A stretch of 64,000 bases of DNA from Dromaius novaehollandiae. Lineage: Eukaryota > Chordata > Aves > Casuariiformes > Dromaiidae. The position numbers and the translations under genes were made by a program. Shown here piece after piece: positions 49,945-61,612 of the stretch. Below the pieces are notes generated by a model that searched no databases, was not told where the DNA came from, and saw only the letters and a program-made list of their open reading frames with translations. The stretch's first letter is position 1. Each line of letters starts with the position of its first letter. The stretch covers positions 41,152,544 to 41,216,543 of the forward strand of contig NC_088101.1 of NCBI RefSeq assembly GCF_036370855.1, in the 5' to 3' direction.

Positions 49945-50114
49945 CTTAATTAAATCATATTGATAGTCCTCTACAGCCATCCCTAGATTATTCCACAGCT
50001 GCTCCAGAAAGAGTGGATGGACATGGGTCATTCCTCCTAAAAACATCTTTTTACCCCTCTCAGTCAGCCCTGGACAGACAGACTTAGGTACATTTCCAGA
50101 GTGTCTGATTTTTT
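49945..50114 (-). CDS. Orphan 56-codon exon with strong splice sites, unknown gene
   Basis: On the minus strand a very strong acceptor ('cttgttttttgtttag') and a consensus donor (AAG|GTGAGT) bound 170 bases, open in a single frame for 56 codons (phase 1 to 0). The peptide includes GLTERGKKMFLGGMTHVHPL, then FLEQLWNNLGMAVEDYQYDLIK. Its composition is that of a folded protein, and I do not recognise the family. It lies about 400 bp downstream of the DUF885-like exon on the same strand and could belong to the same gene, a tandem copy, or something unrelated. Partner exons are not established. Confidence 0.42.
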
Positions 50115-50528
50115 CTAAACAAAAAACAAGGGTTAAACTAATGTTCAGGTCGACCAGCTAGGCAGATAAAAGTCAAGAAATGCCGAAACCAAGGGTGCTA
50201 ATGTACCTTTTCCCCGCTTTCCTTTTGTGTTAGTTCTTTTTTAATTTTTCTTAAGAAAAACTACCATCATTCAGTGATTAACGCAGCAGCTGTGTCCTGA
50301 CTACATGGAAAGAAAAGGTTGTATTCCAATAGATTACAAAATACTATTTTTTCAGCCACATTTGGCACCACAAGAAAGAAGAGCTGTCAAATTGAAACAA
50401 CAGTTGAAAATTTTTTTTGACTTTTCTTCATCATTCATTCCTGCAGAAAGTTTCATTCTTTCTACAATCTTTCTTTTTTTACAAGACCTGTATTCAGTGG
50501 TTTCCTACTAGGTTTCCAGGTAGAGCAT
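50115..50528. other. Gap between the orphan exon and the DUF885-like exon
   Basis: This gap is T-rich on the plus strand and has no open exon-like segment. It reads like an intron or spacer and contains the polypyrimidine tract of the acceptor at 50,115. Confidence 0.4.
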
Positions 50529-50825
50529 CTATGTTTGTGATAATGCATTCTTAATGCATTGAACATGGTAACATCCATAAAATGTGGTGTCGTGGAAGTC
50601 AGGTAGAGAAGCTGCATTAGCACCAAATTCATCCTCTAACTCCTGTATCTTCATCCTGATTTGTAAGTAGTTAAAGAAGATCCTGGCAGGATAAGGAGAT
50701 ACATAAGCTTCATTTAGCAGATCATTGCTGTTGGGCATACCTTTATTTAAGCTCATAGCACCAGGGAACTTGAGTTTGATAAATTTAATATAAACAAGAG
50801 TAAACATAGTTGTTGAAGGAACAGT
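50529..50825 (-). CDS. Candidate terminal exon of a DUF885-like protein
   Basis: On the minus strand an acceptor ('ccagttttgcag') opens about 98 codons ending in a stop at 50,529. The segment SPYPARIFFNYLQIRMKIQE, then LEDEFGA...LPDFHDTTF, follows the pattern at the C-terminus of DUF885 proteins: a tyrosine or basic residue before P(G/A)Q or PAR, then Y..G..KI.EL...A...G..F....FHD. DUF885 is a family of putative metal-dependent hydrolases, common in bacteria and scattered in animals. The resemblance is from memory and moderate. The usual NGA(L/M)PL after FHD is not evident, so the end may be degraded or frame-shifted. It is partial; the upstream exons are uncertain. Confidence 0.38.
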   Translation of the reverse strand, partial: TVPSTTMFTLVYIKFIKLKFPGAMSLNKGMPNSNDLLNEAYVSPYPARIFFNYLQIRMKIQELEDEFGANAASLPDFHDTTFYGCYHVQCIKNALSQT

Positions 50826-53800
50826 CTGCAAAACTGGGGCAAAGGAAGGAAGTGACTAAAACAAATGAATTCATGACAAGTGAATTTATAGAGCAGTTTA
50901 TCAAGCACATGCATTCTTGACTGATTAATTTATTCCTGCGTATTAGACCTAGAAGCAGCAGATGGAGATAGATATCAGAAATAAAAATTGCTGCTGTCTT
51001 TTTTATAGTCACTTTAAGCTTTATTTTTAGGCTGCCTTTTTTTAATTAAAGTACTTGATGTGATTTTAAGGAAGAGCAACGGAATACACAAAAAATGAGA
51101 CACAGCTGTCTTAACGTTGTGCTTGATCACAGTAATATACTATGAACTTTTCAAATAGACAAAGCTTGTTAGTGACAGTAGATTAGACTTCCTGTAAGGG
51201 GAGTCAAAAGACATAAACCTTTTCACGTCAAGTGGAGTCATTCTGTGTGCACATGACTCAAGCTACTGGTATCTTTTGTATATAGATAAATTCTTTTAAA
51301 GTCTTGCAGATGTGTGCTCTGGTTGAATAAACACCTTTGATAGAAACCTCACAGGCTTGTAATTTCATTAAACATCTCTCGCTCTTAAAACATCTCTATG
51401 GCTAATATATTAATGCTGTCAGGAAAACCCAACAGCTGTTAAGCGCTGAGCAGTGACTTAGGTCTTGAATGTTATGGCACATTTCACCAAGAGAGGAAGC
51501 ATGTTTGTCAGATTATCACCTGCACATTTGGGAAGTGTCAGGACACCAGCTGGTTGCACCTGCAGGCTCACCGGAGAGGCACACACAGGGCCTTGGGTTA
51601 AAGACTTGGACAATGTCCCACAACCTTCTAGCCCCAAGGGACAATGCATCTGCTGTCATTAAAAATCAGAGAAAAAAGATGCAGTAAAAGGCCAAATTAA
51701 ATTGCTTTGTGGTCAAAAAGATTGACTAATTCTCACTGACAATAATAATGTCTGCTCCTGCTCTTTATGTCTATATTCCTCTCTGGTTTCCTTTTAATTT
51801 TTGGCACTATTATGTTTACACTAAGTCAGGAAGATTTAAAGGAAAGTAGAGCTGCCATGTCTGATTTTGCTACTGTTACCCTAAGGGAGACAGAACATTA
51901 CAGTGCAAGTAGCCTCACCAAGTGAGGTTGTATAGTTACTTTGCTTGAGTGAGTGTAGCAAAAGGAAGGTCCATTAGGAGTACGCTGACTGTATTTGACT
52001 GTTTAATCTTTTTAAATTTGTAATTGATCATATAGGGGAATGTCTTTGATATCTTCTGAATATATTGGTCTGTCTATCATTATACTTTTATGAACCTCAT
52101 TGCTACAATATCTGACGTCTTAAGTCTTTGAGGGAGTTACCAGTTCTTATTGCTACATTGCTGAGAGGGGGAAGTAATAGTATTCCCGTTTTATATGTGT
52201 AGAGATAAGACTCAGAAGCTAATCTGGTGACCAAAAGGCATGTAAAAATTCTATGGTAGCATAATATTTTGCGGTTTTTAACAACTCCGGTTTTCACTGA
52301 TACCCTCAGTCAGTGAGGGCAACACGGACATCGTAGGCCATAGCTTGTACCCATCAGAGGCAGCACTGCAACTAGCAGAAGCAGAGGGATCTAAAGAACA
52401 TCCATAATGTTTCAACGGTCTGGAGAAGCATTAAGCACCTCCCAAGCAACAGCCTGCTTTTGTGTTTTTCTGCATATACTACAGATAACACATAGTTATA
52501 GGAGAGAGGGCTACAACACTGGATCCACTCCCAGAGAATCACATAGATGACTAGTTGCCAGTTGGGCATTTCCTATTTTCTATTTAGAATATAAAAGGTT
52601 AGACCACTGAATATCTTGCAGGTTGGACACTGGTTTCCTTAGCTTCAGACGCACTGTACTTGACTACACCTTTAAAGGAGAGCTGTTTTAATGGAGGACA
52701 GTTACATAGACTTTTCCTTTTCTAGGGCAGCCATACACATGTACACTGATCATGTCTGACTGCAGGCTGAGCTCTACAGCAGTAGTACCAGAGAGAGATT
52801 GTGTAGTTTCTATGGAGACCACACTACCTTACAGTGTTTTTCTTGTGGATTAAGGATTATATTGACTTCCCCTATTACTAATATTGTTGTGTACTTTTAT
52901 GTCATTTCTAGAAGGGTTATGGAAAGAACATTTCATTTAGACTCACTAAATGAAAGACTCGATTATCCCCAGCACTTGGAATCAAATAATCCAAGTTAAT
53001 GATTTGGAACATTAAATCAAACTCCATTTTGCAAAAGAGGCTTAACGGTTCTCCATGTTTCCTTCCTTCCGTCTTGTGACTTAGTTTATAGCCCCTGTAA
53101 CTAATTTGAAATTTTGCAGCTGCTAAGATCAGTCAGCTTGAGTTTAACAGCCAATATTATCAGTCCAAGCCTGTATTTTATGTGATTTTCCTTTCATTTA
53201 CTATTTCTTTTTTGAATTGATTAATCGTCAGTTTTGGGAGTTATCAAAATTTGTCCTAAACTGGTTCTCTATGCCAAGGCTTTTCAGCCTGATTTGTTAG
53301 AGGAGAATCCTGAGCAAAAGTTAAGGTGCCACAAACACCTGGAGGGGGTGTGGGGTTGGGGTTGACTGCCAGACTTCTCCCCAAGAGGGTCTTTTGCTGA
53401 GCAAAGGAGGGAAAAGAGGAGAAAGCAGCAGCATCTCAATGCAAAAGGGAGCTGAGCCACATGTGGTAGGCAGGAAATAGCACTGAGGGTATGGAAGGGG
53501 ACCGTGACGTTCTCTGTGTTGAAGTATTTTAGATTGTATACTCTTCAAGAAAGGCATGGTGCCTCCTCTGCATGCAATTTCACGCATGCATACATCCAGA
53601 TTAGCTGATGCAAACTACATTTGCAGTTATATAGGTCAGCCCAGACTGTCCAGTGAAGTGGGAAGGAGAGCTATTTAGCGTCAGCACTCTAATATCATGC
53701 AAACACAGCTGTGCTGTTTCCATTTCTGAAGCAAATTCAGTCAGCACTAACTGGTATCTGTTATCAGCAATACCTTATGTCATGAAGATATTTTCTAAAT

Positions 53801-54334
53801 GTTTGATGGACATGCGAATATTTCCAGGTACCAACAAAAACAAAGATTAATACTGTAAAATGGTATTTTCAAACCGAAGGCCACATTTGGGAGACCATTC
53901 CTAATATGAGCTGTACACCATTTCAAATTTCTTTCTTCATTTCAATAATTGTACATTTAAAGTTACAATGGCTGGTGCTGTGGCTACACTATGATGAGGT
54001 TACAACTTACTATTTAAAACAAGCGGTTTAAAAACTACTTGAAACCTGGCAGTGAGCCCATATACATATAGACATTAATTTATACTACAGTATCTACCAA
54101 AACATTTAACTAGCTTCCTATCTACTTAATCATTGGGGTCTCTATGTTGAAAACTGGTCCTGGAATACTTCAAGAGAGCTACCAGCATGATCTTTTTCAT
54201 CTTTTGCCTGTGCATTATCCATAGTATAGCAACTACACAGCAACGGTATTTTCTGGAGCTTTATAGTACTATAAAGTTGGCAAGCTTTAGATGCAAAGTT
54301 AACAAGCAGCATCAACAAAACAGAATGTATTTAC
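50826..54334. other. Stretch between DUF885-like exon candidates, no exon recognised
   Basis: If the two candidate exons belong to one DUF885 gene, an exon with the family's EGW(A)LY segment should lie here on the minus strand, starting in phase 2 and ending in phase 0. I searched by eye and did not find one. That weakens the intact-gene reading. Confidence 0.3.
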
Positions 54335-54446
54335 CCAGCTGCTGAGAATCTATTTCTGATAATAGAGCTGTGAACTGTGAAAGCCATTTCATGACAAAGT
54401 ACAGCTGGGAACTGCATTTTGGCTTGTATGAAAACATTCTTTTTTT
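54335..54446 (-). CDS. Candidate exon with a DUF885-like HE...H motif
   Basis: On the minus strand an acceptor ('cttcttttacag') and a donor (CTGG|GTAAAT) bound 112 bases, open in one frame: KKNVFIQAKMQFPAVLCHEM, then AFTVHSS. PAVLCHE with a His seven residues after the first His recalls the DUF885 metal-site segment (AL.YHE..PGHH). The PGH part is not conserved, so the site would be altered. The position, upstream of the C-terminal-like exon on the same strand, agrees with the family order. It may be a pseudogene exon. Confidence 0.28.
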
Positions 54447-56242
54447 CTGTAAAAGAAGAATAATGGAAAGCAGATTAAGATGAAGTAGTAATAACATGCT
54501 GATCTTTTTATGCACTGTTTCAAAGTTGAAATGTTTTCTAAAAAGTCTTTGCGCTAATGATGTGAGAGACCCACTTGCATTGCAGTAAATTGCTAAATGG
54601 ATTGTGCAGTGTTTTTTTTAAGACAAGATTATTGCCTTTTTTTCTTATCAGCTTCTTTGCTCCTGTTTTTAAAACATACAGTTATTTACCTGATAATTAA
54701 AATAAAATATTTGAAATATATTTCCAAATCATCTGGGGAAATACTGTGAAACACAGGCACTGCTGACAAAAAGAAAGCCACTGACAGATGCAGCACTGGC
54801 AGATGCAGATGGTTTACTGCACAAGAGTATTTACTACAGATGTAACAGGATTTTCTCTAATACTATCTGCTTACTTTTTGTGTCTCATTTTCTCTCCAAG
54901 ATATCCTTGGAAATCAGTAGGGATTGACTAAAGACAATCTTTTACCTTCCAACTCCTTTTTCTAATTTGTGTGGCCAGCCCCTGGAAGGAGGCCTTTATA
55001 AAGGTCATGGCTTTTTCCCTCTTTTTAACACAAGCCAATCAGCATCCAGCTTATTTAAAAAAACAGGAAAAATATCCAGCAATAGTATGTCCATTATACC
55101 TGTTTAAACTGAATCGTATGCAATAAAAAGCAGTGGCTTTCATATACAGTAATGCAGGCATTTGAGATTTTTGAAGTGCTGTGGTGGCCTCATTCTGCGT
55201 TACTGGTTTTAGCAGCAAGACTGATGATTTGTGAAGGAACAGAGCTCGGGCAATGCTAAAGGTTTTTCTAATTCTTTATCACTATTAATCTCAGTGAGGA
55301 CACAATCTTCAGGTAGTGGGTTTGTCTCTTTTATGAGTGGTTTAGCACTGTGTAATGAATGGCTTTAGCCAGGTCCGGCTTTAGCGCAGCAAAGTTGGTA
55401 AGTGAGCACAAACAGGCGCTCTGGAGTCACATGGCACAGTTGCACAATTCAGTGCCTCCTCTGCTAGCTGTCTTAGCTTTAATCTTGCCTAATACGGGTA
55501 AAAAGACTGATGAAATCAGGACTGCAGGGACTTCCCTCTGTGTTGTACTAATCCTGTCAATACCTCTGCATATGTATTTAGCAGCTGACCTCTGCTGTAG
55601 TCTGTGATTAGAAGCTAAGCTGGCTAGAGAAAGCTGTGCTGTGTCGCAGTCACACTGCATGTTGTAATGTAGAAAAAAAATCCCAACTTCAGAAAGGTAT
55701 TTAGGTGTCTGAGTTGAATTTAAATCGATGGAGTAAAGCACCAGGGTTTTTTTTGTTTGTTTTGTTTATTTTTTTTTGTCTTGGGTTAAATACTAAGGGC
55801 TAAGTGCATTAGTTTCAAAAATTCTTCAGAAAGTTTCCTGGAACATCTGGTAATGACAATCATCCCTCAAGGCCATTATGTCACTCTACCTACTCTTGAG
55901 AGATAGGACACAAGTAGGCAGAAACAAACCTAAAGAAGAAAATAGCCAAAGAAGAGTTAGAATTATAGGTGAGCTCCTGTTCCTCAAACTGAGGAGAGAA
56001 AAAGTAACTGGGCCCTGCTATCATTTTTATTTTCATATGATGCCTTTCCCTCCCCTTATAATGGTGCTGGTGACATTATGTAGAATTTCATGTGTTCGAA
56101 GTGTGACATAGCCATTAGTTAATGATTTTTACAAAGAGCCAAGTGAATTAACAGCAAGGAAATACTGCCATCCTTTTAAACTGTGCAAAACAAGCATTAC
56201 ACCAGAGTCCTACAAGTCCATACTGGATAGTACGGTACTTAC
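54447..56242. other. Intronic or intergenic stretch, no gene recognised
   Basis: The stretch contains a CCAAT and a TATAAA (54,997-55,002) in unrelated positions, and a T/G-rich low-complexity run at about 55,746-55,780. ORFs on both strands around 55.4-55.7 kb have no motif or splice support. Confidence 0.35.
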
Positions 56243-56325
56243 CTTCAAAAACAGTCTCCACAAGGATTTGGATATTGTTGGATGCTGGAGTGGTTTTCCT
56301 TTTTTGCCAGAAAATGCTTACAATG
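56243..56325 (-). CDS. Small exon candidate in phase with the HE...H exon
   Basis: On the minus strand an acceptor ('tctatgtttgccag') and a consensus donor (GAAG|GTAAGT) bound 83 bases encoding IVSIFWQKRKTTPASNNIQI then LVETVFE. It leaves in phase 1, and the exon at 54,335-54,446 enters with two bases, so the joined codon is GAA. The sequence itself is not recognisable. The call rests on splice-site quality and phase only. Confidence 0.2.
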
Positions 56326-59300
56326 CTGGCAAACATAGAAGATTTTAGTTTTACACCAAATATTTAAAGTTGATGAACCATGCGAGACTGTGGCCAATGT
56401 GTTTGCTTAAGCTAATCCTTCCATTTGAATGTCCAAATAGTCTGCTAATCCATCTGGCTCAGGCATACGGAGGTGACCACACCATTTCTGTGCTTCAGGT
56501 TCTTGGGTGTGCATGATGGATAAGGCATTCTACACGATATCCATCATATTGAAATTTTATTGTTGTCTTTTTGGAAAGGGTCTGTTTGGAAGACTTCTAT
56601 TTTCATGTTCCCCGTCTCTCTCACACGCACACACACATATCCATGTCTGTATTCCTAGATATTATTTTTATATATGATCCCTATGTATACAGATTGCTGA
56701 ATACACATTATACTCCACATACAACAGAAAGAATAAAATAATGTATGTCAGCCTCAGTATTTGAGCTCATATATCCAGTGTAGAAATAGTGTGCTGTATA
56801 CACAGGTTTTACACAGACATTGAGTTGGATTTTGCAAGGCACTCCATGGTGAACTTATGCTCTTGAAATATATTAGTTTTATCACTGACTTCTACTTGTG
56901 GAGATTTAGCCCATGGCTATGAATTCTTGTGGAGTGTACATTTCCTTCTGGATTATGTCTTCTTATCCTAAGATAAGCAACTATACTTAATTTGGTACAT
57001 TTGCTAACAAACCCAAACTTGTTAATTTGCAGATGCGAGGACTTAGCAGTGCAAGGCTTGATTTATTTGCTTGCTCAGTGCTATGTGCTATAAATAGCTT
57101 TGGCTTCTTTTCACATGGGACAAAAAACATAACTTGTTCTGCAGGGAATCATGCAAGTGTGTCCAACTCGGATGTAGTACTTAAGTCCCTTTTAATTTCC
57201 TTTTTCTCCTATACCCTTTATTACTTTTTAACTCTCACTTGAAAAGATTTGCAATGGCAGGATATTTTTTTGAAGAGTAGAGACTTGTTCTTAGAAATCA
57301 GATTTCAGATATCCAGATTTTTTCTCCTTTCTTTTAATGGAGTGAGAAGAGATATAATGATGAGCTAGATTCTTGTGATGCCTGCAGTCTCTCAAGTTAT
57401 ATTGAGGCCATGATGCAATGTATATCCTATTAAGGAGGGCTGGTGGAATACACTTTTAAGGGTCAAGTTTTTGGCAGATGTAAATGCTGCTATTTGCTGA
57501 GGATAATTAATTTAATATTATGTGGATTCCGCTGTCCTTAGTTTTATGGCAGATGCCTCTGCAAACATTCTGTCTGGATTTGGGATGAAGTCTTTGAATA
57601 AAGTATAATACCTTTCTTTTCTAGATTAAAGATGCTAATCCAGATTAAGAAAGGAATCAAACTATAAGATCCTGATCCTGCATATTAAAGGGACCATTTA
57701 GTGTTACACAACCACTATAAAAACATACCCAGGTTCCAGGCAAACATTCCTTTTTCATTCACAGTGACTAACAGAGTGTTTCCAAAGTTATCCTCAGAAA
57801 ACAGAGGTCTCAGGGAAAAAAAATTCTAAGCACTGAACAGCATTCTGACATGTTTCTGTGAGATTTAGCAGAGGCTTTCTTAGGACAAAAAAGTTTTGGA
57901 AGTGGTGAGCACTTAAAGCAAAACTGAGGAACATCTCTTCATCAGTTTTCTAAATACCCTATAATAAAGAAGATACTGACAGGTACATCCTCTCTGCTGA
58001 CTATCACATTACTGCTAATTGGCTGTGGTCCCCAGAGAAACCATGTTTATGCAAGTTGTAATTGCTTCCATGTTTTTTGTTTTAAATAGGGCCTGAGGAT
58101 CAGAATTGCATTCCTTCTGGAAGACAAGGTGCAGCTGATGCACAGGAACTTTACCCACATTAAATAACTGAGAAAAAAATGTGTTCTTCATACTCATCAA
58201 TGAAGTCCAGAAATGTGTCATCCTACTACCTTTAGGCAGGCTTGGGCGTCTGTTCCTACAACACAAGATTTCAGACGGTATTACTGAGATCACATGACCC
58301 TAAGAACAGAGAATTTGCCTTTACAAATAACTCTTTGCACCGTTGCTTTCTTCTTCCATGCAGGGTTTTAGGTCTCTCAGCCAGCCATATCCTTCCCAAG
58401 ATTTTTTTCTTCTGAAGATTTCTCCATAAGGCTTTTCTTTTCTTCTGGGAACTGAACTTCAGACAGAGGTTAAGGAGGTCATGCCTTCATAAAATTAATC
58501 AGAGACATTTGACTAGATGCTGTTGCTTTTCCAATTTCATGACAAATTTGTAACTTGTATTTTGTTTAAAAAAAAAAAAATCAAATTGCTCAACGCTCTC
58601 TACAGCTATTCCATTAATGAAACAAACAACACCTCCCCCTCAAATCTTAAAGGTAAATATTTTTGGAAATCCACTCTGTCCCCGTTGTCACACGAGGAAA
58701 CCACCATGCAGTATGTTTGTAAGTCTATTTCTCTCCAGAATGCCCTTTTCAAGAAACACATGCTGGGCTTGGAAGGAATGACTGTGTCAGCCTTTAAATA
58801 CATACTGACAGGCAAAACAACAGTCTTTCTGGATTTAGAGTGTGAGACATTGAACTACTTGTTTTATCACTATAACCAAACGGGTTTTGTTTAATTCCAG
58901 TCTGTTTATTTTATATTGGCAAAACTGAATATTAGCTCTTGGACTGCTTTTCAGTGTTGGTCTTTATAGTGGACTCTCGCATGTGGTAAGGAACACTGGA
59001 CTTCAGTTGTGATCCAAGTGCTCTTGTATATTCTAGCATTTTGCTAGTTGCACACTGTTCCCCACTGTCCATGTCACTTAATGCAGGTGAGGTAATAAAG
59101 GACATCAAATCGTATGAATGGTTGTTAGATTATAGCAGAGGTCCATCTGCTTCAACAGCCTGTCTGAGTCGGCAGGAACGCAGTGGTGTTTCCTCACCCT
59201 ATGGCTGTTTGTAACTCAGAAGGTTCCTCAGTTGGGGGTGATGCTTTCTATTTGTTTAATAGCCCTTTTAGATTTTTCTTCTACTCAATCTACAGTTATT

Positions 59301-61534
59301 CTTGCCCTCAACCTCCTCACCAATTTTTAATCTTTTGAATGTTGCTACTTATACAGAGTCCATTTGTACTAGGAATGGAGGAACTTACAACACCAGGTTT
59401 GGAAGAACAAGAACACTTCTTGCAGTCCACCCAGAAGAAGCAAGGGGAAGCTTAGTCCTTAGAATTATTACTAAAATTGCTGTGATTTAGGCACATTTCC
59501 CATTAATTTTAGTCTACCTCAAACTAATTTTACAAAATATTTCAGTGTTGAAAATGCATACCTGGATTTCAAGAGCTCTCCAGCAAACTGGTGAGGTTGA
59601 CAGCAGAAGCCATGAGACCTCAGACAGGACTGAAAACTCAGGACACAATCAAGCTTTTTCTGAAATCTATTTGAAATTTTTCCCCTAAAGGGATCTTGTT
59701 TTAATGAGCCCACAAACAGAACTGCAGTGTACAATTGCATGTGATCATGGGAAACAGCCACTTTTCCTCTCTCCAGTCATACATTCTTCCATTTACTCCA
59801 GATATATGAAACTGCCTATTTTCTTCCTCAGCTGTGATCTGTCATTGGTTATTTTTCTTTAATCCAAAAATAACAGCATCTAAACCATTTCACATGGAAT
59901 GCAAGGAGATGAAGCTCTAATGGCTGTGAGGTCCTTACTGAGCATTTCTAATCCCTCTTAGAAGCGAATCACTAAATCACAGTGGTGGCAAATGCTGATA
60001 TTTTATTTTTGCCCATTGGAAACCTCTTTCATTGTTAACATATATCTTTGCATGCTGAAAGCAGCGATTCCATGTACTTTGAACACGAGATTTAACAATG
60101 CAAGACCAAGCTTTGTTTTCTCATTCATACTGGTAAAACAACCTCTGAAACCTCATAAGAGCAAGAAGTTTGCAATCTGGCCCCAAATTCTCTTCTGAGA
60201 GCTAAATACCATCACTTGCCTACACAGGCAGAGGATTGCTACTGAGCAATTTGTAATTAAGCAATAACAATCAGTAATGTGTTGCTCTACTATCATCAGA
60301 GCAGCCTGGGAACACTATTCATCTTCCAGCTGCTCCAAGAAAATACACCTGCTGGAGTGTACCAGTCCTATGAGTTATCACCCTATATTGGTGGGGCTGC
60401 TGGGGGGAAACAAGCTCACCTGCACTTGTCTGCAGATTCCTTCACCTCTTCACATCCATCTGGGCTGGGGATCTGTAGCAGCTCTGCAGAGCCCTTTTCC
60501 CCAGCGTGCAGCAAACAATGCAATGAGTGGCTGGAAAGGGAGTAATCCCTTTGTGGCCTAGTGTGTTAATTAGGATGATTAATTGTAAGGTTACTGATTA
60601 ATTAATTTGGAATGATCTGGCTCAGCAGATTTCAGTCTCCAGCTTTGTTTTTATGGCAGAGATTCTGAATTATGAAGTTAAAATAGTCTCACTTAAAATA
60701 CACAAAGCATCAATGCTTTAAGTTAATAAAACACATACAAACAGAGGACATCAGTGCAAATATAAAATATCTGGTGTCTGTATTTCCTGCGCAAAAATAT
60801 CATTAGAAAATTTTTTCTGCAAGCTGTTTCAGTAACAATCATTCTGGGTCATTCATGCTTATGCTATGATCATTTCTTTTTTATTTGATGTGATTTACTG
60901 AGATTCACTAATCTCTAGAGTTCCATTTTTCTTACAAGTTATCCCCCAAATATAGCTCTAATTGGCACCAGGGTCAGGTTGCTACTACTGTTATGATGCT
61001 ACATTTGCATAGTGAGGACCTCTCTTTGCTTTTATTTTCATTCCACTCCTACATTTTAGTTTCGTTTTGCTCCTAAAATTCTTATAAGCCTCTAGGACTT
61101 CTAAAGAACATGGAACTTGTGAAAACTCAGTGTTAAGAGTCCAAGACATACACCCAGTACTTATGCTAAGCTTTTATCTCTTTTTTTGTATTAGGCAATG
61201 CTCTCATTAAGCTGCTCAGTCTTGTCCAGATCAAAACACTTCTGAACGCATGCAGGAGTCGAACTTTGGGCTTTTGTAGCTGTTAAAGTTGATACAGAGA
61301 TTAAGTATCATCTCTCCTCTATGAGAAGGGCAAATGATAAATCAGTCTTGATAAAGGTGATAAGGTTGCAAAACTCAAAATCAGTCAAATAAGCATTTTA
61401 TGTGCTTGAAATGATATTTGGAAGAGTGTTCATTTATTGGTATAACCTTACTGAACCAGAGGGGGATCATGATTGTGGTCACTGGGTGAATTTCTATTTT
61501 GGCCTGATCTAATATCATGAACCTGATCTAACTT
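56326..61534. other. Intergenic or intronic stretch, no firm gene
   Basis: Minus-strand open segments with a donor at 59,562 (CCAG|GTATGC) and with an acceptor near 58,259 could be further exons, but neither has a recognisable motif. The 58.1-kb one has two overlapping open frames divided by a run of seven T. The rest is AT-rich with no features beyond a short CA-rich run. Confidence 0.3.
56620..56639. repeat. Short CA-rich microsatellite
   Basis: 'cacacgcacacacacata' is a brief interrupted CA repeat after 'tctctct'. It is of ordinary type. Confidence 0.6.
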
Positions 61535-61612
61535 TGAAGTTGGCTCTATTTAGACAGAAGGCTGGACTAAACAACCTCCAGAGGTCCCTCCCAACCTAAA
61601 GTGTTGTATGAT
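61535..61612 (+). mobile_element. CR1 LINE 3' end
   Basis: 'ggctggactaaacaacctcc', then 'agaggtccctcccaacctaa', then 'tgtatgattct' is the characteristic 3' end of the avian/reptilian CR1 retrotransposon ('ggactagatgacctccagag', 'gtcccttccaaccc', 'attctatgattct'). It is in sense orientation on the plus strand. CR1 copies are usually 5'-truncated. The body upstream is too diverged to trace confidently past about 61,440. No reverse transcriptase frame is present. Confidence 0.82.

Noticed and set aside
53321..53587. 88-codon minus-strand ORF (Pro/Leu-rich)
   Set aside because: It follows a G-rich low-complexity run and has no exon boundaries.
54990..55070. TATAAA with nearby CCAAT as a promoter
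   Set aside because: The CCAAT lies downstream of the TATA on the same strand, there is no other core element, and no transcript can be proposed.
55427..55741. 104-codon minus-strand ORF
   Set aside because: It lacks splice-site support and motifs, and an antisense ORF overlaps it.
58015..58293. Minus-strand ORF near 58.1 kb as a DUF885 N-terminal exon
   Set aside because: Two overlapping frames are equally protein-like, neither shows a family motif, and the phase does not fit the exon at 56.2 kb.
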